Positions 53,164 to 64,000 of a stretch of 64,000 bases of DNA are shown here, piece by piece. The position numbers and the translations under genes are program-made. A model generated the notes under the pieces. It did no database searches. It was not told the DNA's origin and worked only from the letters and a program-made list of their open reading frames with translations. Origin of the DNA: Macrothele yani (lineage: Eukaryota > Arthropoda > Arachnida > Araneae > Macrothelidae). Position 1 is the stretch's first letter; every line of letters begins with the position of its first letter. The stretch lies in contig CM077001.1 in NCBI GenBank assembly GCA_039090855.1, positions 121,725,922 to 121,789,921 of the forward strand. The letters run 5' to 3'.

Positions 53164-53736
53164 CCACTGGCAGACCTATGTAACATGTTGCCTATAATAT
53201 GGGACAAGCTGCTTCAGACATTCGCCAATAAGGTATTACTCGTAGGTGTCAAGATGTTCTTTGACACAGAAGTGGTGATACTAGATACTGAAATCCAGAG
53301 GTATGGACATTCTCTGAATGTACAATGTTGTCCATATTGCAGTATTACTTTTTTTTTTTTTTTGAGGTTTAACCACCACCGTGAGCAACTCAATGGGCTA
53401 TAAGCAGTCGCCCGTTCCTAATTTAGGGTCACTGGTTCCAGGGAAAGGAGAGAGCCAGTGCCGTAAGACAAACACAACATCCATGCCTCACCGAGATTTG
53501 AACCCGGACCCCGTTCGGACGAATGATCAGAGGCCATCGCTTAGACCACTGCGCCACCGGGGCGGCGCAGTATTACTTTGTTGTGTGCAGAAATTGCACA
53601 TTAAATTGTTTTTGTAAACACACTCTTTATTGTTTGTGTTACGTAGCCTCACTGATGTTATTTCAATGTATGTTATTTGAGTCAGATACATACATTCTTC
53701 ACTTCATGAAATATCCCTAACTTTGTGTAACCAGTG
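53164..53736 (+). mobile_element. Tc1 3' end fragment, second copy of the 10-kb family
   Basis: Matches the 3' part of the Tc1 copy at 10226-10584. Both contain TGAAATCCAGAGGTA, GTTGTGTGCAGAAATTG and GTGTTACGTAGCCTCACTGA. It ends AACCAGTG beside TA (53737-53738). A SINE splits it at 53351-53566. Only noncoding sequence and the very C-terminus of the gene remain. Confidence 0.8.
53351..53566 (-). repeat. Main-family SINE, full length, with TSD
   Basis: GCAGTATTACTTT flanks at 53339-53351 and 53567-53579. The sequence outside matches the uninterrupted Tc1 copy at 10.4 kb, which acts as an empty-site control. Confidence 0.92.
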
Positions 53737-53739
53737 TAC

Positions 53740-54992
53740 ATCATACATACATTGCTGGGGGAAAAAATGTCACACCCCAATGTCATCTCTACCAGGAAGG
53801 CATAACAAAATTGACAGTTTGTATGGCTTTTCCACAGAGCGTAGATATATGAACTAGCCTTTAATCTGTTGCCCTCAACATATTGATAATAGGAGAAATC
53901 CATAATTTAGAGAAAGGCTAATTAGGAAGCACTGGCTGAATCTTAAAAAGTATTAATCCGACAGTGAAATATTGGTTTATGACTCTCTAATTAGATTGCT
54001 TAGAAATGAAAAGTTTTATCATTCAGAGAAATTTGAAGGTACAGAATCAACTAGCAAATACAAAAATTGGTACTCCTGCCATTTGGAAACTAACAGCAAC
54101 AAAATTCAAAATCTGTAGCACCAAAAGTATACTTTGGGCCATATCATAGCCAAAAATGGAGTTTTTTTCTGCAATAGTAAGTGCTAGTCTTAAAAAAAAA
54201 CTCCTGGTGCTCTAGAACATTAACGAACAGTGATCTGGATGATAAATAGCATATATCAATGTAGCATAAAATAAAAACCCCAACACCGTCAGCGAAATAG
54301 TTACAAAAGTACGTTTATTGAGTGAAAAGTTGAAATAATTGAGGCCAAGTGAAGGAAAACAAATAGTGTAATCGCTTAATGAAGAAATAGAAATGATCCT
54401 GTAGCTTAACAAATGATGAATGGGGTGATAAATACCATATAGAAAAGACTACGAAGATAAAAAACTCCAACACTCAAATATAAGCTGATACAAAAAAAAA
54501 CAAAAAAACACCCAATGGCAAGGATTTGTCGGTCGGTTGGGGATAGGTATGGAATATCAAACATTTTTCCAAAGTTATAGCTGCTTAACCTTAAATAAGT
54601 ATCAAATAAAACAATAAAAATGTTTAAAACAAACTTGCGTGAGCACTAACATATCTCTCAATGGTCTAATAAAGTCCACCCAGGCTTGTCCTGAGGATAT
54701 TAAAAAGGGAATAGCTACGTTTATATTCGAAAATGTAACAAATTATTTACTCCTCCTAGTTTAAAATGCAGTTGATATATAAACCTGTTAAGAAACGAAT
54801 ACATGAATGTGTTCACGTGCTAAGATTCTACACGTGGTAAAATTCTCCACGTGTTACGAAACGAATGCATGAATTGTGTTCGAAGACTATGAATTAAAAC
54901 AGGAAAAGAACTTACCTTTTATGAACTTTCGATTAAATCACTAATTCAATGTACGTTTATCAAAGATAATCGCTAATATATTCCTGTTTCTT
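53740..54992. other. AT-rich DNA with a dispersed repeat and diverged duplication
   Basis: Dispersed repeat copy 2 at 54047-54199. At about 54225-54290 and 54410-54480 two similar stretches (GATAAATA then CATATA, ending AAAACTCCAACAC-like) suggest an old tandem duplication of about 190 bp. No gene. Confidence 0.45.
54047..54199 (+). repeat. Dispersed repeat, copy 2
   Basis: Partner of 50911-51056, same orientation. It is noncoding and its family is unknown. Confidence 0.8.
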
Positions 54993-55124
54993 TTATGGAA
55001 TGAATTGTTGTGTGTAAAACTTCTTCAAATACAACATTCTCACAGACGAGAAACACTGTGAGTGTGAGCTGTGACCTGGGCCGGCCGACTGGCTTGTTAT
55101 GACCCCTAGTTTGATAACACTTGC

Positions 55125-55806
55125 GCCACCAGCGCCACACATTAAGGCTCGATGAAGTATAACCATGGCTCCGTGTAACGTCAATGGTAATCGGAGCAAT
55201 GGACACCGTGCGACAAGTCCCCGCTCATGCAGACGACGTTGAACGGTATGTGCTGACACAGGTTGTTGCGCAGCACACCCTAATTCCTGCGTTAATGTTC
55301 GTGGCGTGGCGGCGCAAGCCGTCAATGCCCGCCGCACAACGTGCCGGTCCTCTCGTTCGGTGGTGTGCCGCGACTGCGGCAATCACTCACGTCGGTCCGT
55401 CCGTCCGTCCTTCCCTCCTGCACTCACCGAATCCATACTCGCCTCACTGTGGCTGGATGTCGTCTCACACGGGCGCCGATGTCTCAGTACGATAAACCGC
55501 TGTCGCGATAAGCCACTATTCGTGTCGAACTCCGAAACGTACTGGAACGACTGCCGTATTCTGCGACGAGGCATCAGGAAGCTTCCCACGCACAGGTCCG
55601 GCAGCACAACACACTTCCACTACTTACACCCCGCCTTCTGTGCACCCTTCTTATAGTGCTTCTCGGTGGCGTGCTGGGCGCATATGATTTGCATATGCCC
55701 TGCAATGCTAATCGTCTGCATGTTCTCTCGCGGGCGACGCATGCTGCGAATTTTAGGCCAATCGGATGCTTCCTTCTTGGTGTTGCATTTTGGGTGGCCA
55801 GCAGTG
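55125..55806 (-). pseudogene. Tc1-like transposase, N-terminal half, with 5' end
   Basis: The TIR at 55787-55806 (complement CACTGCTGGCCACCCAAAAT) is identical to that at 36167 and is followed by TA. Coding begins MPRRRIRQSFQYVSEFD near 55572. After frame changes it continues RHTTEREDRHVVRRALTACA and HTVQRRLHERGLVARCPLLR. The catalytic half is missing beyond about 55125. It and the 36-kb copy are complementary halves of one family. Confidence 0.75.
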
Positions 55807-55849
55807 TACATCCCTGATATAGTAATTACTTCAAGCATTTAAGGAATAA

Positions 55850-56470
55850 CAAACTTTTTTCAGCTAAAACATGGGGTGGGGGTGGGGGGTCCACAGGCTT
55901 GAAATTTTTATCTATTAAAATGCATTCAACGCACTCTTGTTCCTGAATCACGATTCCCAGACAATTAGGTATGATTAGTCTACTTATTAAATTTTGAAGA
56001 ATACCATGCCTCGTAATACACTTTTTAATAAAATAAACTACTACCATTTAAACAAATATTTAAAAAATATAATTGGAGAAATATTTGTAACATAAAAATA
56101 ATTTATTAAAATTTGGCTCAGTAACCAATACGTCTCGGGTGTGTGTGTGTGTGTGGGGGGGGGGGGGGGTCGTTTCCGGGAGGGCTTCGCCCCCTGGATG
56201 TATGCCTGAAACAAACACTGCTGTGACTTTCAGCAGTGCCACCGTTCGGACTCCAGGCACGCTCATTTCTCTTGGCTGGGGGTGGTCATAATGGAATGGC
56301 TCATCAAAGTATACACAGACGCGCATACGATAGATGGGGGGGTGGGGTGGGGGGTGAGGCTCAATATTTTGCGGGGTTGCAGAAATGCTTAGTTATGTCT
56401 CTGCATTCTACTAACAAGTTCATTGCGGACACCCCTTCAAAGCTAATGAATGGATCTGCTACATTGTTAA
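55850..56470. other. Low-complexity DNA, no gene
   Basis: G-rich and GT-rich runs (55875-55890, 56138-56170, 56335-56355) in AT-rich DNA. The short frames show no known motif. Confidence 0.45.
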
Positions 56471-56499
56471 GATGTGTGGTACACCTGCAAACGGTATAA

Positions 56500-57380
56500 A
56501 AAGAAGCCTGCAGCTGACCGCGATCATATCGCACTGTGAGGTTGAGTGAAAATGTGGCGGTGAGAGAGAACTGACTTTGAGAAAGTAAAGATTGCTGGGT
56601 GTTATATTAGTGGGTTGTCCATAAGAGAAACCAAGAGGCATTTAAAAATACCCAAGTCAACTGTTTTGGATGTACTGAATAAGTGGAAGACACATGGCGT
56701 GCCTGAAGCAGCAAAACGTACTGGCAGACCAAAGAAAATCAGTGATAGAGGATGTCGAAACCTCAGGAGAGTCGTTACAGCTAATCGACGGAGTACTGCA
56801 TAAGACTTCAGTGTACAAGTGAGTAAAAATGCTGGAACCTCGGTATGTGCACATACCATTCGCAGAGAACTTCATTCCATGGGTTACCGTGGTCCTCATA
56901 AGCCTTTCATCTCCACTCGGAATGCTACTCGTCGTTTAGCATGGTGTAAAAAACATTTATTGTGAACCATAGATCAATGGAAACGGGTCCTATGAACTGA
57001 TGAATCCAGATACATGATTCATCAGTCTGATGGTCATGTGTGAGTATGGCGGCAGCCAGGGGAATGCTATTTACCAAAGTGTTCTGTTCCTACGGTCAAG
57101 TTTGAAGCTGGCAGTGTACTCGTGTGGGGGTGTTTTTCTTGGTATGGTACCAGCACATTGTTTATTGTGGACAAACCTGTTAACCAGCACGTCTACCTTG
57201 ATATTCGGGACAATTATGCCCTACCAACTCTGTTGCAACACTATGGAACTGAACCTTGTTGGTATCAGCAAGATAATGCACAGAGCCATAAAGCAAGGAC
57301 TGTTACGGCATGGTTTGACGATAATTAAGGCCAAAGGTCAAAGGTGGACTGAAACCCTATTAATGTATGTCAATAAATGC
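56500..57380 (+). pseudogene. Tc1-like transposase, heavily decayed
   Basis: DFEKVKIAGCYISGLSIRET and PKSTVLDVLNKWKTHG form the HTH. Further pieces: KRTGRPKKISDRGCRNLRRV (GRPK linker), HTIRRELHSMGYRGPHKPF, TDESRYMIHQSDGHV (first Asp) and SVLVWGCFSWYGTSTLFIVD. CWYQQDNAQSHKARTVTAWF carries the second Asp. The third site has decayed to about NPINVCQ. At least five stops or shifts are present. TIRs were not identified. Confidence 0.78.
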
Positions 57381-57529
57381 TAAGTTGTGTTTCTCTTCTA
57401 GGTGACTGGTGACTTTTGTCGATATAGTGCATATGTGTATGTGTTTAGTTATTTGGATATGTTCTAAGAGTATCATCAATTTTTCTTGGTGACTTTTTGA
57501 AGACCATTAAATGAAACAAGAAAAAATAT

Positions 57530-60500
57530 ACATTGTACTCCCACACTTCATTTTATTTACAACAGAAATACACAATTTAGGGCATTTCACACTGCAGTTA
57601 AAACACGTCTGAGTGATCACTGAAGCAAATTAACTTTCCCCATTCTGCCATAAAGACAGTTTAACAGCTCACTTATACAGCAAAGTGTAATTTTACTATC
57701 AAAGTTGAAATAATGGCACTTTGTCATTTATTACCCATCAATCTCCATTGTACTGGCAGCAGTACATCACGACTGAGTTTCAAGAACTCCATTTACAAAA
57801 ACCATCAGATGAAAATCATGTTTCACATCACAAAATGCATACAACTCTTCTAGAGTTCACAGAAAATGTTGATTCTAATAGTAACAGAAGAACCCTTATA
57901 TCAGCATTTTTAACCCCCAAATTAGAAAAGAACATTTTTAAGTTTATGAACAAGAACATACACTGATGCAGTTTGCTCTGTATAAAAATATATATACCAC
58001 AATCGTAAAAAAATCAGCACAACATGCAACACGTGCACACATACACAGCAATATAATCAAGAAAAACATACATCCTAAGGCAGGATTCACACTTCTCAAG
58101 ATTCCCTAAAGTTGGTTAAAAGGAACAAAGACACTCCTCCTTATGTTCAAGATGCTGTTCTCACAAAAAGAAATAAAAACAATCTATCAACATGATGTTG
58201 GGGAGAAAAACGAACAGTTTCCTTTACCCAGATGGATAATATTAGCTTGGCACTAAAGTTTGTTCAACAAATTATTTATACTTATAGAATAGTTCTAGCT
58301 CTGACATCATCACCACTTATTTCGGTAAAGAAATATAGTACACATCTACGAGAATGACATCAGTTCAATCTCTTTACCACTTCCACATACGTGAAGCACG
58401 ATTAGTTATTTGGACAAAATAACTAACTTCAAAAATCATAAATCTTCAGTAACTGCATTTTAAAATGCACAATTATAAATAAAACAAATAAAAAAAACGA
58501 AACTAAGAAAAGGAGACCAATGAAAAAACCACTAAAGAAGATGCACCAAATGAGAAATTTGGTCAGCATGATTTTCAAAGCGCTTACAAAAACTGAACAA
58601 CTTGTCAGGCGGCATATCTTTTCATCTACTAGTATTTCTGCATCTTGAAGTCAGATTTGAGAAACTTTGTGTCAGGAGAAAGGAAATACAAAATATTTTA
58701 CTGATTTACCTGGCCATTTGGGGATGATGTTCATGGTTTTAGAAACTGGACTGGAAAACATTATCACTATGTCACATACCAGGAAGCCCACCCAAGATTT
58801 TCTGCACATTTATTATAGCCCCATCCTCTCCGACCCACTGGATATAATTTCTTTATAAAGAAGAATAACTGCTTGTTTATATCTATTACAGCTATAAAAC
58901 CTTTATACAAGCCAGAAAAATTCCTTCTGTATTGGGTAAAAATAATAAGTCAACACTGTCTTGCTAAACATCACAGTACAATATACTTTTAATTATGTAG
59001 GTGTAGCTTATGCTGTTTGTCAATTGATTTGATCAAAAAAGGATTACTTGAGAAACATCAAGCAACATAATTTAAAAAACATAACTACATCAGGTCATTT
59101 ATTTTCACTGCACCTATGGACTTGCATACTTTTTGGGTGACAACAATAAAATGAAATACACGCTCAACATAAGTAAATCTATACAGCTGTAAAGTTATTC
59201 AGCTTAGTCTTGGAGTACATTTGCCTGCTTAAATGTATCATTGCCAGGGGCTAAATAATAATACATTTAAATAATTTTAAAGGGCATGTTTTAAAACCAG
59301 AAAAGTTCTATTGCACACATAACTAATTAATGCTTGCTTGTTTGGCATTCACTACCTTAGAAAGACATCAAAAATGTTGCATTCCCATTTCCAGTCATTC
59401 ATGTATTCTCTGGAGTAAAACAATCAACTAAAAAGCTTTTCTTATAAGAAAAAAATCAATTGTAACTACAAAAATTCATCAAAATTCATTCCTTCGCAGT
59501 ATGAAGTAGTTTAATTTATCAAAATGAACTTGTAGAGAGAGATTTACGTATTGTTGTGATACAGAAACAAATGAACTGAATCATACTATACAAAGCAAAT
59601 TGTTGCAGTTAGTATGAAATCAGGCAAAATTACTTCTTGCTGTTGTATCTTTCACTGTGTTTTCCCTTCATGTAAGTAAGAAAAAAATCATCTATGACTC
59701 AAATTTAAAGCAATTACACATTTAGATTTTCTGGCTATGTACAAACCCGGACTTTTATTTGAAGCTATTTTGCACAATTTGTTTACAGCATGCAACTGTA
59801 ACTCAACTTGTAACTTTATACTTGCCAAAGGTGATCATTCATTAAGCCACCCAACATTCCTTAACTGTGTAATGGAATTAACAAATTACATAAAATTTCA
59901 GTAGTGAGCTTTCTGGTAATCATCATGGACCAGTGTTACTCAAAGGACATTTTCTTAGTAGAGATTCCAAAATTTTCCACTTCTCACAAAGCCAGTTCCA
60001 GATATTTTCAGTGTCACGTTGACATGAACTTATATTCTAATGATAAATATGTATAATCAAGTGTTTATAACCCTTAAATTTTGCAATATCTTTAAAAAAC
60101 CAAAACATTTTTCTTCCAAATCTGCTATGCAAGCAAATCAATTTTCGCTTTAACAACTAAAATTGTTGCCATCTCAGGTCAAAATTGGCCTATGTTGCCA
60201 TAATAGGTCAATTTTGACCTATTGTTGCTATAATGGGTCAAAATTGAAGGGAATCTTTCCCTGATTCCCTTCAATTTTGACCTATCCAAGAACTGAATGC
60301 ATTTCCATTTTGCTGAAGTGGATGCGAGTCACTGAGCTGCAGATGAACAAAGAGTTGCACAAAACAAAACTACTAATGGATAGTATTACTCAAAAATTTC
60401 TATTCTGATTGAAGTACATCACATCTTCTGTAACTGACAGTCACGGAAGGCAGGGCTGTGGATTTTGAATAGGCTAAAACAGCAGCTGATGCATGCTTTC

Positions 60501-60830
60501 TTCAATATTTTTAATTCCCCTAACTGCAAAAAGTCTGCATTTATCTCTCCCCTTCATTTTCCACTGCACACTCTCTAAAATACCCAACTCTTGCCCCAAG
60601 CCCTCAGAGATTAGAAAGAACAGGTACAGCACAACAGTGCAATTCTCTCTGCAAAAATAAGCAGATAGTGATTCCTTACTCTCCAGTTTTCTTCCTTGAT
60701 ATGTGGCCCCCATTTTTAAGGCAACACAGGTTTTGCAATGATCAGCTAAAAAAGAAGGAGAGAGATTCTTAAGGAAATGTTCAAGAGATACTAAATACAC
60801 CACAGTAAGCAAGAAGACAATAATGTCACA
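57530..60830 (-). other. AT-rich stretch, possible 3' UTR of a minus-strand host gene
   Basis: About 3.3 kb without long open frames or recognisable repeats, unlike the rest of the window. Read on the minus strand it ends with AATAAA at about 57550-57555, 15-20 bases before the sequence changes character near the Tc1 relic. The 112-codon frame at 60474-60812 (minus) matches nothing I know. Host 3' UTR is a guess based on composition and the polyA signal. Confidence 0.25.
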
Positions 60831-61086
60831 AAATTGGTGTAGTAAGAAAGATTATTTTAATGCACTGAGCTGTTGTCTGCAATGATGTAGAAGAGGCTTA
60901 GGGGGCCTTAGCAGAGCTAAGACACTATTTATTTAGGCTTAGCAGTGCGAGGCCACTTTTCGTGGTTGAGAAGCTGGACAAGTATTTTTTGTAAACGATC
61001 GGGTATGCAAAAATAGGTAAATATGTGTTCTGTATGCAAACATAATCCTATCTTAACTAAATGTTTATACTACAGAGATGACTGTC
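60831..61086. other. Intergenic DNA, no gene
   Basis: Nothing recognised on either strand. Confidence 0.4.
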
Positions 61087-61282
61087 ATGGTGGTAGAGTG
61101 ATCTGAGGTGCCGGCTTCTGACTATTGGTTCTAGCTAAGCCTTGGCTGGAGTCCATGAAGACGTATGTATGGATGCGCTTGGCTAAGGTGCTAGATCTAT
61201 CAATTACCCGAAACTTGGTCTGCGAAATTAGGGACGGGTGACTGCTAATTGCCCTCACAGTGATAAAGAAACAAAAAACACG
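61087..61282 (+). repeat. Old, diverged SINE related to the main family
   Basis: CATGGTGGTAGAGTGATCTG resembles the A-box region. GAAATTAGGGACGGGTGACT matches the tail domain of the main SINE (CTAAATTAGGGACGGGCGAC), followed by GCTAATTGCCCTCACAGTGA and an A-rich end. The B box is lost. Much more diverged than the other copies, so older or another subfamily. Confidence 0.65.
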
Positions 61283-61879
61283 GCATGGGTGAAACAAACG
61301 ATACAGTCTGATTACGCAGCAGGGGTTTCACGGATCCTGAGAGTACAAAGTCATTGTGAACTCTTTTTTCTTAACAGTTAAAAGAAAGTTATTGGTGGTG
61401 GATACTCCGTGGGTTAAGATTAATGGTAGTGAAGAGCATTTCTACTAAGCTGCTCGATATTAGCTCTAGTGAAAATTATCCACTGATCTCATTCTCTGCT
61501 TCCTTATGGGTAACACAAAAGACACACCATCCTATAATCTTAGGAAAAACTGTACATTAGTCACACAGAGTTGATGTAATTATGTTAGCTGCATTTGTTC
61601 AATATGATTAATATGCATTATTCACAATAAATATTTGAAATTGTGCAGAACGACAGTGTGGTCTTTAAATAAAAATTTAGTATTCTTAGCATATGACTAC
61701 CACATAACATTCTTTTATTTAAAAATTTTCAAAGTGTGCAATTTTATTATAAATTGATGAAAGTAATTAGTAATAAAAAATACTAAACAAATAAATTAAA
61801 TCAGATTTTTTCATAGGGCTTTTAAATTTTTTTTTGAGGTTATTCTTTCTGGGTTGAGGTTTCCTAATCAGTTCAGCAC
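61283..61879. other. AT-rich DNA, no gene
   Basis: No motif recognised. Confidence 0.4.
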
Positions 61880-62745
61880 TAAGGCACTTTTTTATTTAGA
61901 ACTACATCACTGGGTGTCTGCCAATGAGAGGCTTTATCAAAGTCAGTTACATTTGATGAATAATAGCCCATTTGGAGTTTAAAATTAAAACCCAGACAAC
62001 AGAATGAGGTTTGAAATTGTAAATATAACAATACAAACATGTGAATTTGGAGGGTTTTACGTGGGCCCAACGTTCACGCAGTATATCAGGTAAAGATACC
62101 AAGTCACAGTCTTTCTTTGTCTAGAAGTCAGAGCCTGTGGAGAACGGAGGTCCACTGTGATGGCAGTTCAACTGATACACCATCATTGTATACATCCTTT
62201 GTTGTGACAATTTGAATGGTCTCTCTAATCACAGTGCCACTGAAAGTTGTGAACGGGGCACCAATTTCCTTTCATTCCATTGGAGAACTTCTGCGTTGTG
62301 CAGTACTTCCTTTGCTAGAGCAGTTGCTTTTCTTCCTTCCTGTATGTCCCTTATACATTCGCCATACAAATAAAGACCTTTTCATCATAACAATATAGGA
62401 CTTTATTAAATGATGTATGCAATGATAGTGTATCGGTTGAACTGTCATCACCATGGAATTCCATTCTCCACAGGCTCTGACCTCGAGACAAACAGAGTAC
62501 GACTTGATATCATTACTTGTTTTACATCACGTGATCAATGGACCCATGTTAAGACCATTGCAAGTCCACATGTTTGTATTGTTATATTTACAATTTCAAA
62601 CCTTGCTGTTGTCTGGATTTTAATTTTGAACTCTAAATGGTTTATTATTAATTTAATATAACTTACCTTGACAAAGCCTCCCATTGGCAGGTGAAAACTC
62701 TGTGCATTAAAATACTCTTTCTTACTACCCCAGTTATAGATTTGT
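61880..62745. repeat. Large inverted repeat, about 320-bp arms, with possible hammerhead remnants
   Basis: The left arm (about 61900-62205) and right arm (about 62405-62740) are inverse copies. Both contain GTTTGAAATTGTAAATATAA with CAATACAAACATGTG after it, and GTCAGAGCCTGTGGAGAA. Near each outer end on the inward strand lies a stretch like TTGACAAAGCCTCCCATTGG, then CAGGTGAAAACTC (62668-62700). This resembles a hammerhead core (CTGANGA, stem II, GAAA) with C-to-T and G-to-A changes. The pair could be opposed pseudo-LTRs of a canonical PLE. Confidence 0.55.
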
Positions 62746-62941
62746 GACATTACTGTCTTTTTGGTTAAAGAGGGAGGAACCTAGCACCTCTCTTATTTGC
62801 TCCCTCCCGATGTACCTGATGTCAGGATCATTCTATCATGATACGAAGTGTGACACACAATTTTTTAATTATTTTTTAATGATGCCCATTTTTTTATTTC
62901 ATGCTTAAACTTTTGATGGACAGTGTACAAGCAGGAATACA

Positions 62942-62943
62942 TG

Positions 62944-62984
<41 letters not shown>
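62942..62984. repeat. (AAT)n microsatellite
   Basis: About 14 AAT units. Confidence 0.95.
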
Positions 62985-64000
62985 CTGCATTTGAAACTGC
63001 AAACCAGCAAAAAATAAAAACCATGAGAATGTGCATCTGGTAATTGAATGGTTGAAGTGGCAGTTACACAAAAAATTTATGAAGGCCTCACACAGATGCC
63101 AATTTTTTTTATGAGCTTCCATACTGTTTTGGGTGAAGGGATAGTTTAACTGTTCTCATACAAGTACTTATGCCTAAAAGAAGTTGCCTTTCCCTAATTT
63201 ACTATCACCAACTCTAGGGAAACAAAGGGAAAAAGTTAAAAAAAAAAAAAGTGCACAGTACCCATGTTAAATCCAGGAAATAATATCATGGTGTACAGCA
63301 AGAGAAGCTACATTACAAATGACTATGACATCAGGCAATGACTACTGCAACTAATGTATCTAATCAAAAGCTTTATTCTAAACTTACATAAAATTTAAAT
63401 CAGCTGGCTTCTAAATACATTATAGCTATTATTATTTTTATTGAAACGCCTTGGATCAATCATATATATAGTAAAACTCCATCTCATCATATGTTTGGGA
63501 AAACAAATTAAAGGACTTGTGCACTTACAAGTTACCATAAATTTATTAAACCACCAGGAACTTCCATTCACACACACACAATGCAAAACAAACAGAATAA
63601 CTACCTTAAACATTTGCAATTATAACTGACTAAACTTGCTAATCATGTGCAACAGAAAATCTCTGCAAGCTTCACAGATATGATCAATTCCACAATTTTA
63701 TTTTATTAATACACAGATATGTATTTCTCTCTTTTTTTTTTCAATGTGTTCATGCTACATCTGCAGAATTTTTTGAGACTAAATAGAGATCAAGTTTCAC
63801 TTCTGCACTGTAAAAAGAGCAGTCAATTTTAAGTTAACATTTTTTTCTTTCTAAATCACAGTGATTTCATAATAACAGTTATACATGATCACAATTTTGG
63901 GCATAAAGTTTCCTTAAGTATGAGGTAAAGAATGATTAAATAATTATAATCAACAAATGCTTTATAAAAATGCCACAAATCAACAAATAATTGCAATAAA
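62985..64000. other. AT-rich DNA, no gene
   Basis: No coding, RNA or element signal recognised. Only short A/T homopolymers. Confidence 0.5.

Noticed and set aside
56100..56360. G-rich runs as G-quadruplex regulatory sites
   Set aside because: Runs are simple GT/G tracts in decayed DNA with no gene nearby; no evidence of function.
60474..60812. 112-codon minus-strand frame as a host exon
   Set aside because: No recognised domain and no clear splice sites. Left as part of the unassigned block.

Overview
This window is animal nuclear DNA dominated by transposable elements. It shows AT-rich background, long (TA)n and poly-A tracts, RNA polymerase III-type SINEs with target-site duplications (TSDs), and many Tc1/mariner, hAT, RTE and Penelope-like elements. 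I see no bacterial gene organisation and no host protein-coding exon I can name. The mix of elements suggests an invertebrate, most likely an arthropod and perhaps a chelicerate. That is inference from element types, not from a host gene.

Layout. 1-2.0 kb: low-information DNA and an unresolved GC-richer block. 2.0-2.6 kb: hAT and Tc1 fragments. 2.9-5.5 kb: a foldback-like element made of two opposed arrays of 129-bp repeats capped by TTCGTCGAC motifs. 6.4-6.9 kb: an inverted-repeat MITE. 6.9-15.5 kb: a nest between two possible pogo-type terminal inverted repeats (TIRs), holding a Tc1 copy split by a hAT element and a second Tc1 copy that contains three tRNA-like tandem units and a third, younger Tc1. 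15.5-17.2 kb: a 40-bp minisatellite with higher-order structure. 17.4-19.7 kb: one Tc1 inside another. 20.5-28.8 kb: SINE-rich DNA with a ZBED5/FAM200-like hAT relic, an internally deleted mariner and another Tc1. 28.9-34.4 kb: two head-to-tail RTE-clade LINE copies. 34.4-37.3 kb: two more Tc1 copies and a SINE. 40.0-47.0 kb: a Penelope-like element (PLE) with an N-terminal GIY-YIG endonuclease (the permuted order of the described Naiad group), flanked by a pseudo-LTR and a 2.2-kb inverted partial copy. 47.0-50.2 kb: an RTE LINE with an intact 986-codon ORF. 50.3-50.7 kb: an RTE 3' fragment. 51.2-52.3 kb: a relic of a canonical PLE with C-terminal endonuclease and a possible hammerhead-ribozyme remnant. 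53.2-57.4 kb: three Tc1 remnants and a SINE. 57.5-64 kb: AT-rich DNA that may be a long 3' UTR or intron of a minus-strand host gene, plus a diverged SINE and a large inverted repeat.

How the parts relate. Autonomous-type machinery is best preserved in the RTE copy at 47-50 kb. The SINEs encode no protein and must use a LINE in trans; which one is not shown here. The RTE, Naiad-type and one Tc1 insertion all abut (TA)n or (TCA)n microsatellites. Nesting gives relative ages. The Tc1 copies at 10.6-14.7 kb and 17.4-19.7 kb are older than the Tc1 copies inside them, and the SINEs are among the youngest insertions.
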